In this document: in pieces, positions 60,369 to 64,000 of the stretch
How the letters are laid out: each line of letters begins with the position of its first letter
How positions within the stretch are numbered: position 1 is the stretch's first letter
Source: Lactifluus volemus
Lineage: Eukaryota > Basidiomycota > Agaricomycetes > Russulales > Russulaceae
Assembly (NCBI GenBank): GCA_022376515.1
Contig: WTXI01000005.1
Coordinates: 1,302,001 to 1,366,000, forward strand
DNA: 64,000 bases
Direction: 5' to 3'
Made by a program: the position numbers and the translations under genes
The notes under the pieces: model-generated
The model's input: the letters and a program-made list of their open reading frames with translations, nothing else
Told to the model about the DNA's origin: nothing
Databases searched by the model: none

Positions 60369-61183
60369 ATGTCTGAACCAGTCACAATCGCCCAGTCCGA
60401 TTTCTCGACCTGCGAGCTTTCCGATGCTCTCTTAAAGCTCGGCGTACCTCACGGTGGTCACATCCCTGACGTACACCGGATCACTTCTCATTCTCACTCC
60501 GAACGTCTCTGCGGGCCTGCTTACACCGTCCGTCTCGTCCTCGCATCTGACCGTGACGCACCCAAACTCCTACAAGATCACTTTGTCGATCTCGCCCCCC
60601 AAAACAGCGTCGTTTTCATTTCTGTACCCCCAGGTTCGTTGTCCATCCATCCATAAATCCATACCATAAATCCTCGTACTCCCTGACTCTACGCCCCCTT
60701 CTGACAATCGAGACCAAAAAAAAAAAAAACTACTTTTTCGTCCCTTTGTTGCTTCGATAGGTGCGCAGAACGCCGTCTGGGGCGGACTCATGACTGCAGG
60801 CGCTCAAGCGCGTGGTGTACTGGGGGCGATAGTGAATGGCCGCGTGCGGGACACGGCCGAACACCATTCTGCGGGTTTCACGGTGTTTGCTCGCGGGACG
60901 TCGACCGTGGGCCAAGCGCCATTCACCCGTGCCGCCGAGGTGCAGGTCCCCGTCACGGTCAACCGCGACGCGGAGCGAGACGGCGGCTTGCCTGCGGTCA
61001 CGGTAAGCCCCGGTGATATTCTAGTCGCAGACGACGATGGCGTCGTGTGCATCCCAAGGCGTTGGAACAGAGGTTTTGCGGGCGGCCATGCGAGGACGCA
61101 AAGTCGATGCGCGATGTTTGAAGGATATTCAATCGGGTATAGCCGTTGCCGAAAGCTTCAGGCGCCACCGCAGTAAGTTGTGA
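60369..61183 (+). CDS. RraA-like protein (HMG/CHA aldolase family)
   Basis: RraA-fold proteins include 4-hydroxy-4-methyl-2-oxoglutarate/oxaloacetate lyases as well as regulators without activity; fungal members are poorly studied. Two exons: 60369-60633 and 60761 onward. Motifs: TCELSDALLKLGVPHGGHIP (N-terminal helix), AYTVRLVLA, GAQNAVWGGLMTAGAQARGV, GAIVNGRVRDTAEH (the GxxRD core used for metal and substrate binding) and PGDILVADDDGVVCIP. One base is missing in the CCC at 61053-61055; with it the last helix becomes EVLRAAMRGRKVDARCLKDI and the gene ends at 61183. As read, the frame stops at 61174-61176 with a non-conserved tail. The conserved Asp after GRVR suggests an enzyme; substrate unknown. 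Convergent with the TPP1-like gene. Confidence 0.85.
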
Positions 61184-61258
61184 ATGACATTTGGGAATAG
61201 ATCAGGATATGGTACAAGATAAGTGAGTGTAATAATGAGATGAGATGTCTACAATACA

Positions 61259-63484
61259 TTATTCCTCTCCCTTTGCCTCGCGCCAGCCACGAGATTCACA
61301 AACACTTTTCCATATTTCTGCAAGCTTGGAATTCGTGATCAGCAAAGGGTGAGCTGGTGGCCTGAGGCCGAGTCCAGACATTCCCTCTCCCCATGGGTAA
61401 GGCGGCGGATGGTTGTCATAGTCACGAAGATCCACTTCAATCCCAATCTTGAGCAGTTCTGGGTCGAAACTTTTTCTGGCCGTGGCTTGCTGACTGAGAC
61501 TGACAGGCTCAAGTGACATGAGTCTTGACCGCTGGTTTCGTGGTGGGGTCGGGGATAGCGGCCTCGCCCTCTTCCTTTTGGCATCATCCACCATGGGCAG
61601 ATGCGGTGATGTTTTGCGAGTCGCGCTCCCATCCATGACAATGGTCTCTTTTACTAAGGGAGTGGAACGGCGCCAGCTGGGACTCTGAGAATAAATAGGA
61701 ATGCTTGAAGGTGGTAGCTGCTCGTGAGACATTTCCGGCCCTGGGCTTGGAAGAGTCGACTTGGCAGATTCTGCTTGACGGGGCTGAACGCCATTGCCAT
61801 GTATGTATTCGGAGGAGCCATTAAGAGCCATGCGGCTGAGCCCATCCAATTGAGGATCCTGGCTAGGCTCGCACTCGAGATTTGAACTTCGCTCATCGCG
61901 CGCGTCATTGACGCCGGAGCCGGCTCTCAGTGGTGCAGGGCGGTAGCCGAGAGCAGCAGCCGCCATTGCCTGCAGTCGGTCTGGAGGAGAGCGGTTTTCA
62001 TGAGACGAAGCCTGGGTACCTGACCCTCCTGAATCTGAACCTGGGACGAGTACTTCCCCGCATGCCTTTTTGGTATTCTTTACCGAGGGTGGCGGGACCT
62101 TGCGTATGGTCGATACTCCTGATCCGAAAACATCCGACGGAAGGGATGTCGCCTTAGTCGCCTTATTACTTGGCCGATTCGCTGTAGATAAGACCGAGGA
62201 GTACGAAGACTTGAAGGAAGGAGGTGGCAGGCTCTGTCTCTGAGCCGGAGTGAGAGCTGTGACTGGTTCTGGCTGTTCTGGTACTGGCGTTGATGGTGGC
62301 GAGATTAACAACTCCCCTGCAGGTTGTGGACTAGAAGGCCATTCAGATGGCGTCGTTTGCCTCTCCGATCGAGCGGGACTATCGACTTGCATGATGGCCG
62401 GAGAGCTATCTAAATCGAGTGGGCCTTTTCCTATACATATCAGTCTCAGGACAGAAGAAGGCATAAGTGCCCATACCTAGCTTGGACTTCTCTTCATAGG
62501 GGAGCGGTGGTCTTCATTTTGTTTCTTCGCTCCAGTAGCTTGACCAACGCTACCGTTTGCTGTTGGGCGTTTATAAAATCGTAAAGGCCGCTTTTCAATG
62601 GCCTGAAGAATGAGGCTCAGTGAGGTGAGCGCCGACTGAAGAAAAGACAAACCTCTCGCCAATCGTCCTGTTTTGCGTGTGCCTTGCGCCCCGACTGCAA
62701 GGCGTCGACCTCGAATTCGGTAACTTCAAGGTTGTGTTGCGTCGTGAAGTCCCCCCCGCGCTCCCGGGTAAGCCTCTCCTCTTTTCTCAGCTTCAAGACG
62801 TTTCTGTGTAGCATTGATTCTGTATGGCCATGATAAATGCCTTAAACGTACCCATTACCGCCCCCGGCACGCAGGCCCTCCATCCACTCGTTTATATCCT
62901 TATGGGTTTCTTCGAGGGTCCTAGGGGATCCAAACTCGGGCTCTCCTGCAGCTCCGACTATTTGAACATAGTCCACGTTAAGGGCAAGAGTTTCTTCTAC
63001 CGTCATTTTCCCGACGGTTCCGGTAGGTACCCGTTGAAATATGGGTTTGAAGGACTTGATTGTCACGATGGCATATCGCTGCTGTGTGAGTCTCTTTCCC
63101 TGGCTACCTGGCTGGCTTCAATGGGCCAAGTTAGTTCATGTAGACAATATATGATATATAGGAGCAGTACGAACTTTACTCTGTCGTATTCGGTGATTGC
63201 GGTTTGAGAGAAGCGGACAGGTATGTGTTGGTTCTTGTCAGAGACATGGGCCCAGACGCAGTCATCTTGATCAAATGTCCCAAAAGTGAGGAACTGGGAT
63301 AATCAAAGTTAGAACCAGCGAGGGCGGGAAACAACGAGCCGTACAGCTCGCGACTTGCCTTGATGAGTTGTACTTTCTTACCAGGTTTGAGGTGTATAGG
63401 AACACTTGAAATGTTTGAGCCATATGTCTCTGCGATGTTTATGAAATATTCGGCTATCCAAGGAGTATTCAGTGTCTCTGACAT
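61259..63484 (-). CDS. Shelterin TPP1/ACD-like telomere protein
   Basis: Basidiomycete proteins with this N-terminal OB fold resemble TPP1/Tpz1, which bridges telomere proteins and recruits telomerase. Start ATG at 63484 (MSETLNTPWIAEYF). OB-fold blocks: KPGKKVQLIK|FLTFGTFDQD, DCVWAHVSDKNQHIPVRFSQ, AIVTIKSFKPIFQRVPTG, LALNVDYVQIVGAAGEPEFG and INEWMEGLRAGG. Then follow a charged helix (NVLKLRKEERLTRERGGD), a KRPLRFYKRP motif, a long Ser/Pro-rich disordered part and a conserved-looking C-terminus (DYDNHPPPYPWGEG, LAEIWKSVCESRGW). Six or seven exons. Intron 63295-63358 has a GC donor (AAG|GCAAGT). One base is missing in the GGGG at 62499-62502. The link from OB fold to C-terminus uses a 48-nt intron at about 62821. 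Divergent from the aminopeptidase gene, 128 bp apart. Confidence 0.75.
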
Positions 63485-63612
63485 TGGCAGAGAGCCTTGA
63501 TTCGGTGAGTTGCTCAGTTTCGATCGAGGCAACGATCGTGTTCATCACGTGTTCGACGCGTCTCCATGAACCGAGACCTCGGCTAGCCTCCAAGTCCGTC
63601 TTGTTACCCACC

Positions 63613-64000
63613 ATGAACATACCCACCAAACCCTCATTGCCCTCGTTCTTCTTTCCACTGTGGTGTCGTCTTCTCCCGCGACTTTTCGCGTAGACAATGC
63701 TCCAGAGTATCCTCTTCTCCCTCAGTCCTTTGAGGCAAGCTTTGAGGGCTTCGATTGGGACCTCGAAGATATGCGGCTTATTCAGATGGCACCAGACGCT
63801 AAGCCCGTCTGGATGACAGAGCTGGAAAAGGTTTTTTCTACCTTTATCTATCTCGTATGAGCATTCTCTGAAGAATGTAGATCCAAGCCAAGGCCGCTGG
63901 ACAGAACTTTATGGACATGTATGCATACACGTGTCCTTGTTCCTTCTTTGGTAGCTGACCCTAACCTAGTACTGAAACCGAGGACCTCGGTTCCCTCGCT
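63613..64000 (+). CDS. Secreted leucine aminopeptidase (M28), 3' end outside the window
   Basis: Fungal Lap1/Lap2-type zinc aminopeptidase that trims N-terminal residues from extracellular peptides. A signal peptide (TLIALVLLSTVVSSSPA) follows the ATG at 63613, but the AAA at 63628-63630 lacks one base, so ATG and signal peptide are in different frames as read. The propeptide then runs FRVDNAPEYPLLPQSFEASF, then LIQMAPDAKPVWMTELEK. After an intron it continues IQAKAAGQNFMDI|TETEDLGSLA, the standard junction before the peptidase domain. The zinc-binding residues lie beyond the window. The gene start is 128 bp from the divergent TPP1-like gene. Confidence 0.85.

Noticed and set aside
61339..63207. 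CDS split into several hypothetical genes (for example starting at 62814)
   Set aside because: A 48-nt GT-AG intron near 62821 joins the frames in phase to the OB-fold exons, so one gene is preferred.

Overview
The window is nuclear DNA from a basidiomycete fungus, probably an Agaricomycete. Almost every protein gene is split by short introns of about 45-75 nt with GT-AG borders. Genes are tightly packed on both strands, and the gene set is fungal: a WOPR regulator, Ppg1, Cue5-like, Rkm4-like, Rse1, Utp25, a caspase-like protease, Atg6, a cupredoxin and a secreted leucine aminopeptidase. I found no rRNA, tRNA, CRISPR array or bacterial operon. Exon borders were read by eye from splice consensus, frame and family conservation, so individual borders can be off.

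Layout. 1-13.5 kb is gene-poor and regulatory: the 3' part of a WOPR factor, 4.2 kb of homopolymer-rich intergenic DNA, a LysM protein, a Cys-3/MetR-like bZIP, the splicing factor Cwc24/RNF113 and a C2H2 factor. 13.5-29.4 kb is a dense housekeeping block: PPG1, a CRAL-TRIO lipid-transfer protein, an RKM4-like SET methyltransferase, a CUE protein, VMA16, ARL3/ARFRP1, UTP25 and TOP3. 29.2-35.6 kb is an accessory island made of an imperfect direct duplication of about 3.2 kb. Each unit carries a copy of the TOP3 3' end, an unrecognised gene (intact in unit A, broken in unit B) and remains of a MyTH4-RhoGAP gene. 35.9-50 kb returns to conserved genes: a caspase-like protease head to head with ATG6, then GSH1, RSE1/SF3B3 and an MFS transporter. 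51-54.5 kb has a Tyr-rich membrane-anchored protein and DNA polymerase kappa. 54.6-57.5 kb is unassigned. 57.6-64 kb carries a secreted cupredoxin, a VanZ-like membrane protein, an RraA-like protein, a shelterin TPP1-like protein and the start of a secreted M28 aminopeptidase.

Two patterns run through the whole window. First, many clearly conserved genes appear broken by single-base deficits, nearly always in a short C, G, A or T run. This points to a sequence or assembly with homopolymer under-calls rather than mass pseudogenisation. Second, at least six introns look like GC-AG introns, most with a donor close to AG|GCAAGT.

Functional themes: genome maintenance (Top3, Pol kappa, the TPP1-like protein), RNA and ribosome processing (Cwc24, Rse1, Utp25, Rkm4), membrane traffic and the vacuole (Arl3, Vma16, CRAL-TRIO, Cue5-like, Atg6), and regulated death or autophagy (the caspase-like/ATG6 pair).
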